This document shows positions 1 through 7,311 of a stretch of 13,526 bases of DNA, piece by piece (the first letter of the stretch is position 1; each line of letters begins with the position of its first letter). The notes under the pieces were generated by a model. That model made no database searches. It saw only the letters and a list, made by a program, of their open reading frames with translations, and was not told the DNA's origin. Position numbers and translations under genes: made by a program. The DNA is from Tannerella sp. (lineage in GTDB: Bacteria; Bacteroidota; Bacteroidia; Bacteroidales; Tannerellaceae). Where the stretch lies: positions 1-13,526 of the forward strand of contig JAISWC010000352.1 of NCBI GenBank assembly GCA_031271245.1, written 5' to 3'.

Positions 1-1
1 C

Positions 2-616
2 TTCCTGGCGCTGCTGGGCTGGAATCCGGGCGACGACCGCGAAGTGATGACCATGCAGGAACTGATTGACAGTTTTGACCTGAGCCGGTGCAGCCGGAGC
101 GGCGCGAAGTTTGACCATGAAAAGGGACGGTGGTTCAACCACCGGTATATCCAGAAACGCGACAACCGCGACATCGCCGCGATGTTCATGCCCGTGCTGG
201 AGCGTCACGGGGTGACGGCGCCCGACCCGGCCTATGTGGAAAAGATTGTCGGCATGATGAAGGAGCGCGTCAGTTTCGTGCCCGACCTGTGGGCGCAGAC
301 GTATTATTTCTTTGTCGCGCCGGAGACGTACGACGCAAAGACGCGCGCCAAACGCTGGAAGGACGACAGCGCGGCGCAGCTGTCGGAACTGGTCGACGTG
401 CTGCGTCGGCGCGAACCGTTCGACGTGGAAGGGACGGAAGAAGAAGTGAAAGCCTGGATGGCCCGCAAAGGGTATCACCCGGGCCATATCATGAACGCCG
501 TCCGGCTGGCGCTGGTGGGCGAGGGCATCGGGCCGCAGGTTTTCCACATCACCGAAGCCATCGGCAAAGAGGAATCCATCCGGCGCATCCGGCGGGCTAT
601 CGAGGTGTTGAAATAA
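2..616 (+). CDS. gltX: Glutamyl-tRNA synthetase, C-terminal part (5' end outside window)
   Basis: The open frame enters from the left edge at base 2 and runs to TAA at 614-616, giving about 204 residues. I recognise it as the C-terminal third of bacterial glutamyl-tRNA synthetase, which charges tRNA-Glu with glutamate in the cytoplasm. The segment SGAKFDHEKGRWFNHRYIQ matches the region just after the KMSKR loop in Bacteroidetes GltX. The rest is the helical anticodon-binding domain, including RVSFVPDLW and a conserved ending of the type HGPGVFHI (here GPQVFHI). The catalytic N-terminal domain with the HIGH motif is not in the window. An ATG at 44 is internal and should not be taken as the start. 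The waaA start follows the stop after 3 nt, so the two genes are probably co-transcribed. Confidence 0.93.
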   Translation, partial: FLALLGWNPGDDREVMTMQELIDSFDLSRCSRSGAKFDHEKGRWFNHRYIQKRDNRDIAAMFMPVLERHGVTAPDPAYVEKIVGMMKERVSFVPDLWAQTYYFFVAPETYDAKTRAKRWKDDSAAQLSELVDVLRRREPFDVEGTEEEVKAWMARKGYHPGHIMNAVRLALVGEGIGPQVFHITEAIGKEESIRRIRRAIEVLK

Positions 617-619
617 GAC

Positions 620-1906
620 ATGAACATCCTGTATACCTTTGCACTGCACATGTACGCCTTCTCGACGGAGGCGGCTTCCTTTTTCATGCGCAAGGCGCGC
701 CTGACGCGCCTGGGACAGTGGCACACGAATGGTATCCTGCGCGAAAAAATCGACCGCAACGCCCGCTACGTCTGGTTTCATGCCGCCTCGCTGGGCGAGT
801 TCGAGCAGGGACGGCCGGTAATGGAACTGCTGAAGGCGCGCTGTCCGGAATACAAAATTCTGCTGACGTTTTTCTCGCCCTCGGGCTACGAGGTGCGCAA
901 GAATTACGACGGCGCCGACGTGATCTGCTACCTGCCCTTCGACACGCCCTACAAGGTGAAGAAGTTCCTCAACCTGGCGCAGCCGGCCATGGCCATCTTC
1001 ATCAAATACGAGTTCTGGCTGAACTACCTCTCCGAACTGCAGCGCCGCCGCATCCCGACCTACCTGATCTCCGCCGTCTTCCGCCCCGAACAGCTCTTCT
1101 TCAAAAGCTACGGCAAATGGTACCGGCAGGCGCTGTTTCGTTTCGACCGCCTGTTTGTACAGAACAGGGATTCGGAGCGTCTGCTGGCCGAATACGGCGT
1201 AACGAACGTGAGCGTCTGCGGCGATACACGCTTCGACCGCGTGCTGGCCGTACAGCGTCAGGCGCGTCTGCTGCCGGTGGTCGATCCGTTTGCCGGCGAC
1301 GGACGACCGGTATTGGTGGCCGGCAGCACCTGGCCGCAGGATGAGGACATACTCCTGCCTTACTTCAATGCGCATCCGGAAATCAAACTCATCATTGCTC
1401 CCCACGAGATTCACCGCGCACACCTGATGGATATCGAATCCAAACTCAGCCGTCCCTCCATCCGCCTCTCGGAAACGAACGACCAGTCCGTCGCAGACAA
1501 GGACTGCCTGATTGTCGACAGTTTCGGCCTGCTCTCGTCCATCTACCGCTATGGCCGGATGGCCTATATCGGCGGCGGCTTCGGGAAGGGCATCCACAAC
1601 ACGCTGGAAGCGGCCGTGTACGGCATTCCGGTGCTGTTCGGCCCCAATTACCGGAAATTCCGCGAAGCGAAAGAACTGATTGCAGCTGGGGGCGGCTTCT
1701 GTGTGACGGATAAAACCGGTCTGGCTGCCCGGATGAATGAATGGCATACGCATCCGGACTCCTGCCGGGAGGCAGGCCGGATGGCCGGCGACTACGTGCA
1801 GCAAAACAGCGGCGTAGCCGAAAAAATCTTCAGAGAAATACCCTTTGCCGATATGGCTTCGCTCCCGCTCGAAGGACACGAAACAGGGACGTTGAAAAGT
1901 GATTAG
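620..1906 (+). CDS. waaA: 3-deoxy-D-manno-octulosonic acid (Kdo) transferase
   Basis: The 428-residue protein matches WaaA/KdtA, a GT-B glycosyltransferase (family GT30) that transfers Kdo from CMP-Kdo to lipid IVA at the inner face of the inner membrane. The N-terminus (about residues 1-25) is hydrophobic and would anchor it. ASLGEFEQGRP (56-66) contains the conserved Glu (E60) expected to be the catalytic base. Donor-side motifs follow: GDTRFDR (201-207), AGSTW (234-238), APHE (260-263) and GGGFGKGIHNTLE (318-330). Length is normal for the family. The gene begins 3 nt after gltX, which indicates translational or operon coupling. It ends only 19 nt from the stop of the convergent gene on the minus strand, with no obvious terminator between them. 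Whether one or two Kdo residues are added cannot be read from the sequence. Confidence 0.95.
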   Translation: MNILYTFALHMYAFSTEAASFFMRKARLTRLGQWHTNGILREKIDRNARYVWFHAASLGEFEQGRPVMELLKARCPEYKILLTFFSPSGYEVRKNYDGADVICYLPFDTPYKVKKFLNLAQPAMAIFIKYEFWLNYLSELQRRRIPTYLISAVFRPEQLFFKSYGKWYRQALFRFDRLFVQNRDSERLLAEYGVTNVSVCGDTRFDRVLAVQRQARLLPVVDPFAGDGRPVLVAGSTWPQDEDILLPYFNAHPEIKLIIAPHEIHRAHLMDIESKLSRPSIRLSETNDQSVADKDCLIVDSFGLLSSIYRYGRMAYIGGGFGKGIHNTLEAAVYGIPVLFGPNYRKFREAKELIAAGGGFCVTDKTGLAARMNEWHTHPDSCREAGRMAGDYVQQNSGVAEKIFREIPFADMASLPLEGHETGTLKSD

Positions 1907-1925
1907 TGGTTACTTTCAGAGAATA

Positions 1926-2354
1926 TCATTTGGGTTGCTCCTGTTCCGAATCGCTCCGGCAGTAACCTTCCGCCCAGTCAAGAATCTCCCGGGCCAAACC
2001 CATACTTTCCTGCACCACCCTGTAATTCGTCACTCCGTCATACCCCAGCGACTTATGCAGCAATTCGTAAGCATTCAGCAGCGGACGGCACATCCGTTTA
2101 TCCCTCTTTGCAACTGCCGCCTGATAATCCTTAAATTCGGGACGCTGTTTCCGTTTCAAACCTGCGTACACGCCCAGCGCGCCGTCCAGTGCAATAAGTA
2201 CTCCGTTCCACGCCGTATTACCTGCCATACGCACATACTTACTGTCGCTGTAATACCTGCCGTCCTTTCCGGCCTTTTCCGTCAGCAGCGCCATCGCATT
2301 TGCCAGATAACGCTCCGCCTCACGGACGGGATGAATCATCTTTTCCATATCCAT
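1926..2354 (-). CDS. DUF5618-like small helical protein
   Basis: The 142-residue protein has no signal peptide or membrane segment and reads as several amphipathic helices. Its N-terminal pattern (PVREAERYLANA at 9-20, then YYSDSKYVRMAGNTAWNGVLIALD at about 34-57) and its C-terminal pattern (LGYDGVTNYRVVQE at 103-116, then EILDWAE) match what I recall of DUF5618, a Bacteroidetes family of unknown function. The fold looks like a HEPN-type or four-helix bundle, but that is inference from helix periodicity, and no RxxxxH nuclease motif is obvious. The chosen ATG (2354) is preceded on the minus strand by an A/T-rich leader and a perfect TAnnTTTG promoter box. A second in-frame ATG two codons on is an alternative start. 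The gene stands alone between gltX-waaA and surE-lpxB, facing against waaA. Confidence 0.75.
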   Translation of the reverse strand: MDMEKMIHPVREAERYLANAMALLTEKAGKDGRYYSDSKYVRMAGNTAWNGVLIALDGALGVYAGLKRKQRPEFKDYQAAVAKRDKRMCRPLLNAYELLHKSLGYDGVTNYRVVQESMGLAREILDWAEGYCRSDSEQEQPK

Positions 2355-2388
2355 ATAACGTTAAATTATCTCTTCCGATTTCATACCG

Positions 2389-2396
2389 CAAAGGTA
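2389..2396 (-). promoter_or_regulatory. Putative Bacteroidetes -7 promoter box for the DUF5618-like gene
   Basis: On the minus strand the sequence reads TTACCTTTGC, a perfect TAnnTTTG (TACCTTTG), 34 nt upstream of the gene's ATG. No clear TTTG -33 box lies at the usual 19-21 nt spacing, so the call rests on the -7 box and its position. Confidence 0.5.
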
Positions 2397-2414
2397 AGCG
2401 TTTTTTCAAAACAC

Positions 2415-2753
2415 CTAAAATTCGCAATCAAATAATTTGGCAGATTCGGTGAAGGATGTGCGTTTGGCATCGTATTTTTCATGTTCGATGAGCTGATTGT
2501 CATAATCAAAATCGTACACTTCTCCTTTGCGGAGTTGTTTTGGCAAAAGTAACGGTTTTATATTCAGAGCATTCAACTTCGCATGAATGTTAAAATTATA
2601 CTCTTTTCCACTGGAGGATACGAGGGTTTTGAAAATCGGCGCGATCACTTGAAATACACTCGAGTGATACCCGGCTGGCGGATATTGGTAATAAATCCGT
2701 ATCTTTGTCCGTCGATGGAAACAAAATGGATGAGAAGATGAGTAAAGAGCCAC
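2415..2753 (-). pseudogene. Unrecognised AT-rich ORF, probable gene remnant
   Basis: A minus-strand open frame encodes up to 112 residues. Its only ATG lies inside the surE coding region, and the first roughly 30 codons overlap the surE start and promoter, so that start is not credible. A GTG near codon 35 (the Val before IAPIFKTL) is possible. The C-terminal 75 residues look protein-like: charged and aromatic, with stretches such as KQLRKGEVYDFDYDNQ and a tail ending KLFDCEF. I do not recognise the family. Base composition is clearly AT-richer than the flanking genes. The simplest reading is the 3' remnant of a gene whose 5' part was lost when this interval was joined to surE. It could also be a short real gene or a chance ORF. 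Confidence 0.3.
2700..2707 (+). promoter_or_regulatory. Putative -7 box for the surE-lpxB operon
   Basis: TATCTTTG is a perfect TAnnTTTG 18 nt upstream of the proposed surE ATG (2726). Transcription would begin around 2714. This argues against the TTG at 2705 as the surE start, because that codon lies inside the box. No good -33 TTTG lies at the standard distance. Confidence 0.5.
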
Positions 2754-3508
2754 TGGTATTGATTACGAATGACGACGGCGTGGAGGCCGAGGGTATCAGG
2801 GCACTGGTAAAAAGCCTGAGCGGACTGGGTGAACTGGTTGTTTTTGCGCCGGACAGTCCCCGTTCGGGCATGTCGAGCGCCATCACGGCGATGCTCCCGA
2901 TCACGTGTACGCTGCTGCGCCGGGAAAAAAAACTGACGGTATACAGTTGTACGGGGACGCCGGTGGATTGCGTGAAGCTGGCCATCAACGAAATACTGGA
3001 CCGACAGCCCAATTTGCTGGTTTCCGGGGCGAATCACGGCGGAAATCAGGCCGTTTGCGTACATTACTCGGGTACAATGGGCGCCGTGGTGGAGGGATGT
3101 ATTTTTGGAATACCCTCTCTGGGGGTGTCGCTGGACGGCTGGACGCCGGGAAGCGATTTTTCGGAAACGTGCCGTCTCGGACGGACGGTGGCCGGACAGA
3201 TGCTGAAGGAAGGACTGCCGCGAGGCACGTATCTGAATCTGAATGTGCCGAACCTGCCCCGGATAAAGGGGATTGCACCCTGCCGTCAGGCGGACGGGCG
3301 GTGGATCAGAGAGTTTTGCCGGACGGAAAATCCGGAAGGGAAACCTTACTACTGGCTTGCGGGCGAGTTCATGAACCTGGATCCCGCCGGAACGGATCAT
3401 GACATGCAGCGACTGGGCGAAGGCTATGCGTCGCTTGTCCCCGGACGGATTGACGTGACCGACCATCTGTTTCTGGAGACATTGAAGCGATGGAATTTGC
3501 AAATTTAA
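2726..3508 (+). CDS. surE: 5'-nucleotidase SurE
   Basis: The 260-residue protein matches SurE, a cytoplasmic metal-dependent nucleoside monophosphate 5'-/3'-nucleotidase. Visible metal-site motifs, numbered from the ATG at 2726, are TNDDG (N15, D16, D17), the Ser of PRSGMSS (S47) and the Asn of GANHG (N103). SGTMGA at 115-120 is also typical. The frame can be extended to a TTG at 2705, but that codon overlaps the probable promoter box. ATG 2726 (MDEKMSKEP) or ATG 2738 (MSKEP) is more likely, and either gives a normal length of 256-260 residues. The stop is 17 nt before lpxB, and surE-lpxB pairing is common in Bacteroidales as I recall. The link between nucleotidase and lipid A synthesis is positional only. 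Confidence 0.93.
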   Translation: MDEKMSKEPLVLITNDDGVEAEGIRALVKSLSGLGELVVFAPDSPRSGMSSAITAMLPITCTLLRREKKLTVYSCTGTPVDCVKLAINEILDRQPNLLVSGANHGGNQAVCVHYSGTMGAVVEGCIFGIPSLGVSLDGWTPGSDFSETCRLGRTVAGQMLKEGLPRGTYLNLNVPNLPRIKGIAPCRQADGRWIREFCRTENPEGKPYYWLAGEFMNLDPAGTDHDMQRLGEGYASLVPGRIDVTDHLFLETLKRWNLQI

Positions 3509-3525
3509 CGGACACGGACTGACAG

Positions 3526-4701
3526 ATGAAATACTTTATCATAGCCGGCGAGGCCTCCGGCGATCTTCATGCCTCCAACCTGATGCTCGCACTGAAGGAA
3601 CGGGATCACGGGGCGGACTTTCGCTTCTTCGGGGGCGACCTGATGCAGCAGGCGGTCGGACGCCGGCCGGTGAAGCATTACCGGGAAATGGCGTACATGG
3701 GCGTCGTACCGGTGCTGCTACATGCCCGTACCATCCTGCGCAACATGCGGATTTGCCGCGAAGCGATTCGCGATTTCCGGCCGGATGTCGTGATTCTGGT
3801 GGACTATCCGGGCTTTAATCTCAAGATCGCCAACTACGTGAAGACGGAATTGCAGTTGCCGGTGTATTACTATATTTCCCCGAAAATATGGGCGTGGAAA
3901 ACGTACCGCATCCGTTCCTTCCGCCGCTATGTAGACCGGATGTTCTGTATTTTCCCTTTCGAGCAGGATTTTTTTCAAAAGATGAATTATCCGGTGGATT
4001 ACGTCGGGAATCCGTCGGTCGATGCCGTGGCCGCTTACCGCGAACAGGCCGGACGCGGGGAAGATACTTTTTTCCGGGTAAACGGCCTGACGGAACAGCC
4101 GCTGCTTGCGCTGCTGGCCGGAAGCCGCCGTCAGGAAATCGGGAAAAACCTGCCGGTCATGCTTGCGGCGGCTTCGTCGTTCCCGGATCATCAGTGTGTG
4201 ATTGCCGGCGCTCCGGGACTGGAGCGGCAGGATTACGAGCCGTACCTGGCCGGAAAGGCGATCCCGGTGGTCTTCGGACAGACGTATGCGATCCTGGAGC
4301 ACAGCCATGCCGCACTGGTGACATCGGGTACGGCGACGCTCGAAACAGCCCTGTTCCGTGTACCTCAGGTGGTTTGCTATTATTTTTGGGGCGGAAAAGT
4401 AGCGAATTTTATTTTCCGGTATTTTTTCCATGTACCGTATATCTCGCTGGTAAACCTGATTGCCGGGCGCGAAATCGTCCGGGAACTGTTCGGTGCCGGG
4501 TTTACGCGCGAACGTATCCATGCGGAACTGGAACGGCTCCTGTACGATGTGGCCTGTCGCAACCGGATGCTGGCGGACTACGGCGAAGTGATTCGCGCAT
4601 TGGGACAGCCCGGCGCGTCGCAACGCACGGCAAAGCTGATTGTGGACGCACTTTTGCAAAAAAAAACAGATGAAAATGCATCAAATTATATGAATCATTA
4701 A
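3526..4701 (+). CDS. lpxB: Lipid-A-disaccharide synthase
   Basis: The 391-residue protein matches LpxB (family GT19), which condenses UDP-2,3-diacylglucosamine with lipid X to form the lipid A disaccharide at the inner membrane. Motifs include the N-terminal GEASGD (8-13), Asp93 in VDYPGFN (equivalent to the catalytic-region Asp of E. coli LpxB), SPKIWAWK (118-125), GNPSVDA (161-167), AGSRRQE (198-204) and SGTATLE (267-273). The start ATG follows surE by 17 nt. The extreme C-terminus (about the last 15 residues, polar and Asn-rich) is encoded just after a run of nine A's at 4658-4666 and is longer than I expect for Bacteroides homologues. A one-base slip in that run would change or shorten the tail. 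The core enzyme is intact. Confidence 0.95.
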   Translation: MKYFIIAGEASGDLHASNLMLALKERDHGADFRFFGGDLMQQAVGRRPVKHYREMAYMGVVPVLLHARTILRNMRICREAIRDFRPDVVILVDYPGFNLKIANYVKTELQLPVYYYISPKIWAWKTYRIRSFRRYVDRMFCIFPFEQDFFQKMNYPVDYVGNPSVDAVAAYREQAGRGEDTFFRVNGLTEQPLLALLAGSRRQEIGKNLPVMLAAASSFPDHQCVIAGAPGLERQDYEPYLAGKAIPVVFGQTYAILEHSHAALVTSGTATLETALFRVPQVVCYYFWGGKVANFIFRYFFHVPYISLVNLIAGREIVRELFGAGFTRERIHAELERLLYDVACRNRMLADYGEVIRALGQPGASQRTAKLIVDALLQKKTDENASNYMNH

Positions 4702-4713
4702 AACAAAAAGAAG

Positions 4714-5100
4714 ATGAAAAAAGCAGTTTATGTAGCAGTTATCGCTGCCTTCCTCCTGGGAACCGGCAGCGTGTATGCCCGTCCGGAAATCCCGACGGGC
4801 GAGCAGGCCGGCGTCCTGTCAGGCATTTTTGCCGAAGATACGCACGCACACTTGCAGGTAAAAGGCAGTTGCGAAATGTGTAAAAAGCGCATTGAGAAAG
4901 CAGCCGGGGGCGTCAAGGGAGTAACGTCTGCCTCCTGGGATCAGGAAAGTCAGACGCTGCACCTGAATTATAACCCGGAGAAAACTTCGCTCGAAGCCAT
5001 TTCCAAAGCGATCGCCAAAGCCGGTCACGACACGGAAAAGAACAAAGCCGAAGACAAGGCCTACAAGGCGTTGCCGGCATGTTGCAAGTACAGGAAGTGA
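4714..5100 (+). CDS. Secreted heavy-metal-associated (HMA) domain protein
   Basis: The 128-residue protein has a signal peptide (residues 1-22, MKK..., hydrophobic core, probable cleavage after VYA). It is followed by a roughly 70-residue HMA domain with the ferredoxin-like betaalphabeta pattern. The metal-binding motif is GSCEMCKKRIE, with C53 and C56. A second vicinal pair, C123-C124 in PACCKYRK, lies at the very C-terminus and could be an extra ligand or redox site. A periplasmic copper (or other soft metal) carrier is the likely role. Known family members include CopZ/MerP-type chaperones, but the metal is not determined here. The gene is 12 nt after lpxB with an A-rich leader (AAAAAGAAG) and ends just before a strong hairpin, so it appears to be the last gene of the surE-lpxB unit. 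Confidence 0.85.
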   Translation: MKKAVYVAVIAAFLLGTGSVYARPEIPTGEQAGVLSGIFAEDTHAHLQVKGSCEMCKKRIEKAAGGVKGVTSASWDQESQTLHLNYNPEKTSLEAISKAIAKAGHDTEKNKAEDKAYKALPACCKYRK

Positions 5101-5115
5101 AGTGCAGGATTGGGA

Positions 5116-5155
5116 GGGGCTGGCTGTCTGCGGTCAGCCCCTGCTTTTCCTCTTT
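5116..5155 (+). terminator. Intrinsic terminator closing the surE-lpxB-HMA unit
   Basis: GGGGCTGGCTG (5116-5126), loop TCTG and CGGTCAGCCCC (5131-5141) form an 11-bp stem with two G.U pairs. A T-rich tract (TTTTCCTCTTTT) follows on the plus strand. The hairpin begins 15 nt after the HMA gene stop. The stop codon of the convergent dedA gene (5136-5134) lies inside the stem, so the structure sits at the junction of both units. The minus-strand side has no T tract, so it is mainly a plus-strand terminator. Confidence 0.75.
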
Positions 5156-5784
5156 TGCCGCCAGATTTCGATGATTCCGGGCAGGAGGGAAACCAGGATG
5201 ATCACGATAATCAACAGGCTCAGATTGTGTTTCACGAAATCCACGTTGCCGAAGAAATAACCGGCGTACATGAACAGCGCGACCCAGGCAACGCCTCCGA
5301 CGACGTTGAAACTGAAAAAATGAGGGTAACTCATTTTTCCCATGCCGGCTACGAAGGGTGCGAACGTGCGTACGATGGGCACGAAACGGGCAATGATAAT
5401 GGTTTTGCCGCCGTGTTTTTCGTAAAAGTCGTGCGTCTTTTTAAGATAAGCCTGTTTGAATATCCTTGAATGGGGATTCCGGAACAGTTTCTCACCGAAG
5501 AATTTCCCTATGAAATAGTTGCAGGCGTCGCCGAGTATGGCTGCCGAAATCAGCAGGATAACCATCAGGTGAACGTTGATGTGACTGCTTGCCAGGGCGG
5601 CCAGCGTGCCGGCGACAAAGAGGAGCGAATCGCCCGGCAGGAAGGGCGTGACGACCAGTCCCGTTTCGCAGAAAATAATCAGGAATAGAATCCCGTAAAT
5701 CCATGCGCCGTAGTTCTGAACCAGTTCGGCCAGATGAGCGTCGATGTGAAGGACAAAGTCAATCAGAAAATAAATTAAATCCAT
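5134..5784 (-). CDS. DedA family (VTT domain) inner-membrane protein
   Basis: The 216-residue hydrophobic protein matches the DedA/VTT (SNARE-associated) family. Bacterial members are inner-membrane proteins linked to undecaprenyl-phosphate or phospholipid flipping and to membrane homeostasis. Key family residues are present: E40 in FCETGLVV, the FLPGDSLLF block with D52, the GDACNYFIG segment (85-93), and RFVPIVRTFAPFVAGM with R133 and R139 in the re-entrant region. Several membrane helices are evident (about 27-45, 54-65, 71-92, 156-178, 187-206). The start ATG is 30 nt after the TPR gene stop, so it is probably the last gene of glnS-TPR-dedA. Its exact lipid substrate cannot be inferred. 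Confidence 0.92.
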   Translation of the reverse strand: MDLIYFLIDFVLHIDAHLAELVQNYGAWIYGILFLIIFCETGLVVTPFLPGDSLLFVAGTLAALASSHINVHLMVILLISAAILGDACNYFIGKFFGEKLFRNPHSRIFKQAYLKKTHDFYEKHGGKTIIIARFVPIVRTFAPFVAGMGKMSYPHFFSFNVVGGVAWVALFMYAGYFFGNVDFVKHNLSLLIIVIILVSLLPGIIEIWRQKRKSRG

Positions 5785-5814
5785 GTGATCGGTTTAAGTG
5801 AAATGGTTGAAATT

Positions 5815-7287
5815 TTAATTGTTATGATACCCGTTTGTCAGATAGTTGGACGAGAGGTGTTCCGAAGCGACGCACTCGGCCGGCTGGGGATGAATATCGT
5901 TGGCCTGCAGGAAGCCGGTTTTCGCCCGCTGTCCGTCCGAGAATCTCCGGACGACCGAGAATATCAGACGCAGATACCCGGCCACCATTTCCGGCGGACA
6001 TTTGGCGTATTTCCTGCAAAACCGTTTCATGTCGCCCTCAATCAGGCGGCTCATCGCCTGGTGGACGGGGAGATAAGACTTCTTCACCTGCGGTTCTATC
6101 AAACGGTGAATCTCTTCAACCAGTTGTTTCACGTTGTGAGCCGGGCTGTACATGTTTTTCATCATTTCCGGCACGTTGTTTCCCTCTACAGACGCCTGAT
6201 AGACCATGTCCAGAATGTGTACGGTGATCTCGACCGCTTCGTCCTGTTCTCCCGTGGCCAAATGAACAAACACTTGCAAGGCAAGCAGCAGCAGGTCTTC
6301 CGGGAAACGGGCGGCCATTTCCGGCAGGATTTCGCCGGCTTCGTTTTCACGCCCGGTTTCGATACAGCAGCGGATGTAATTCTTGTACAGCGCCAGTCCC
6401 CGGGCGATGTTGGTGTCTTCGAGCAATTCCTTGAAGATGGCGTAGGCCTGTTCGAAATGCTCCGATTTCATGTAACATTCGGCCAGGTAAGGCTGGATAT
6501 TCTGACCGGCATGTCCGTCCGACAGCAGTTCCAGATAGACGTCGATAGCCTTTTCATAATGTTCGCTCATGAAGAGGCAATACGCTTTCGTCACTTTGAT
6601 TTCGACGTCCGAATCGTCGCAGGCGAGGGCAAAGTCAAGCGCATCGACGGCCTTGTCGTAGTCGCCCTGCATGAGGCAGAGCCGTCCCTGCATGTACCAA
6701 TAATCCACCGAATAGGGGTCTGCATCAATCAGTTCGCTGCAAATCGACTGCGCCTCTTTCGGCAGTCCCTGCATTTCCAGGTAATAGCAGTATTCCTCCT
6801 TCAGGATCAGGTTGTCCGGGAAGAGCGCCAGCCCGCGCTGGAGAAGTGTATATACCTCGTCGAAGCAGTTCAGTTCGTTCATGACGGGCGCCAGGTATTC
6901 GAAGATCTCTTCCAGCTCTTCGCAGTTTTCCACCTGCTTTTCTTCGACAAATGCCCAGACTTCGTCGAAACGGTCCAGTGCACAGAAACATTCCATCTTT
7001 AGCAGGGTCAGTTCCAGGTCGTCTGCGTCGCCGATGCGTTCGATCGCCCGGAGCGCCGTGTCATATTCCTCGCGAAAAATTAACGCGCGGCATATCCGTA
7101 TCCGGATGTCCTGATTTTCGGGATGCAGCTTCCGTCCGAGTTCCAGTACCTTTTCGTAATGGTCGAAATCGCCGGTTTCTTCAAAATAATCCAGTAAATC
7201 GACAATCTCGTCCGCATCGAAATACATCTCGGTGCCGCTGCTTTCCATCAAGGAATAACGCTGTAAAATATATTCCATTTCGTCCAT
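5815..7287 (-). CDS. Tetratricopeptide-repeat (TPR) protein
   Basis: The 490-residue acidic, all-helical protein has no signal peptide and is therefore probably cytoplasmic. Repeats of the roughly 34-residue TPR pattern are visible around residues 27-57, 157-190, 194-227, 228-258 and 264-295, for example YMQGRLCLMQGDYDKAVDAL and YLAECYMKSEHFEQAYAIF. The C-terminal third (about 330-490) is less clearly repetitive and ends in a polar, likely disordered tail. TPR arrays are protein-protein interaction scaffolds, and no enzymatic domain is seen. It starts 24 nt after the glnS stop, so it is very likely co-transcribed with glnS and dedA. The ATG at 7287 is used; a second ATG three codons later is an alternative. 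Its partner is unknown. Confidence 0.88.
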   Translation of the reverse strand: MDEMEYILQRYSLMESSGTEMYFDADEIVDLLDYFEETGDFDHYEKVLELGRKLHPENQDIRIRICRALIFREEYDTALRAIERIGDADDLELTLLKMECFCALDRFDEVWAFVEEKQVENCEELEEIFEYLAPVMNELNCFDEVYTLLQRGLALFPDNLILKEEYCYYLEMQGLPKEAQSICSELIDADPYSVDYWYMQGRLCLMQGDYDKAVDALDFALACDDSDVEIKVTKAYCLFMSEHYEKAIDVYLELLSDGHAGQNIQPYLAECYMKSEHFEQAYAIFKELLEDTNIARGLALYKNYIRCCIETGRENEAGEILPEMAARFPEDLLLLALQVFVHLATGEQDEAVEITVHILDMVYQASVEGNNVPEMMKNMYSPAHNVKQLVEEIHRLIEPQVKKSYLPVHQAMSRLIEGDMKRFCRKYAKCPPEMVAGYLRLIFSVVRRFSDGQRAKTGFLQANDIHPQPAECVASEHLSSNYLTNGYHNN

Positions 7288-7311
7288 TTGAAATTCAGTT
7301 TTAAGTTAGGC

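Noticed and set aside
130..1344. Long open frame across gltX and waaA in another frame (404 codons)
   Set aside because: It overlaps two clearly recognised genes out of frame and has the Arg/Gly/Ala-rich composition of a GC-rich shadow frame.
2705..2725. TTG at 2705 as the surE start
   Set aside because: It lies within the TAnnTTTG box (2700-2707), and the extra seven residues are not part of the SurE family as I know it.
2645..3502. 285-codon minus-strand open frame opposite surE
   Set aside because: surE has all family motifs in the sense frame; the antisense frame has no recognisable domain.
5785..7002. Long plus-strand open frame (405 codons) opposite the TPR gene
   Set aside because: It is antisense to a gene with visible TPR repeats; its His/Phe/Val/Gln-rich composition is that expected of an antisense shadow.
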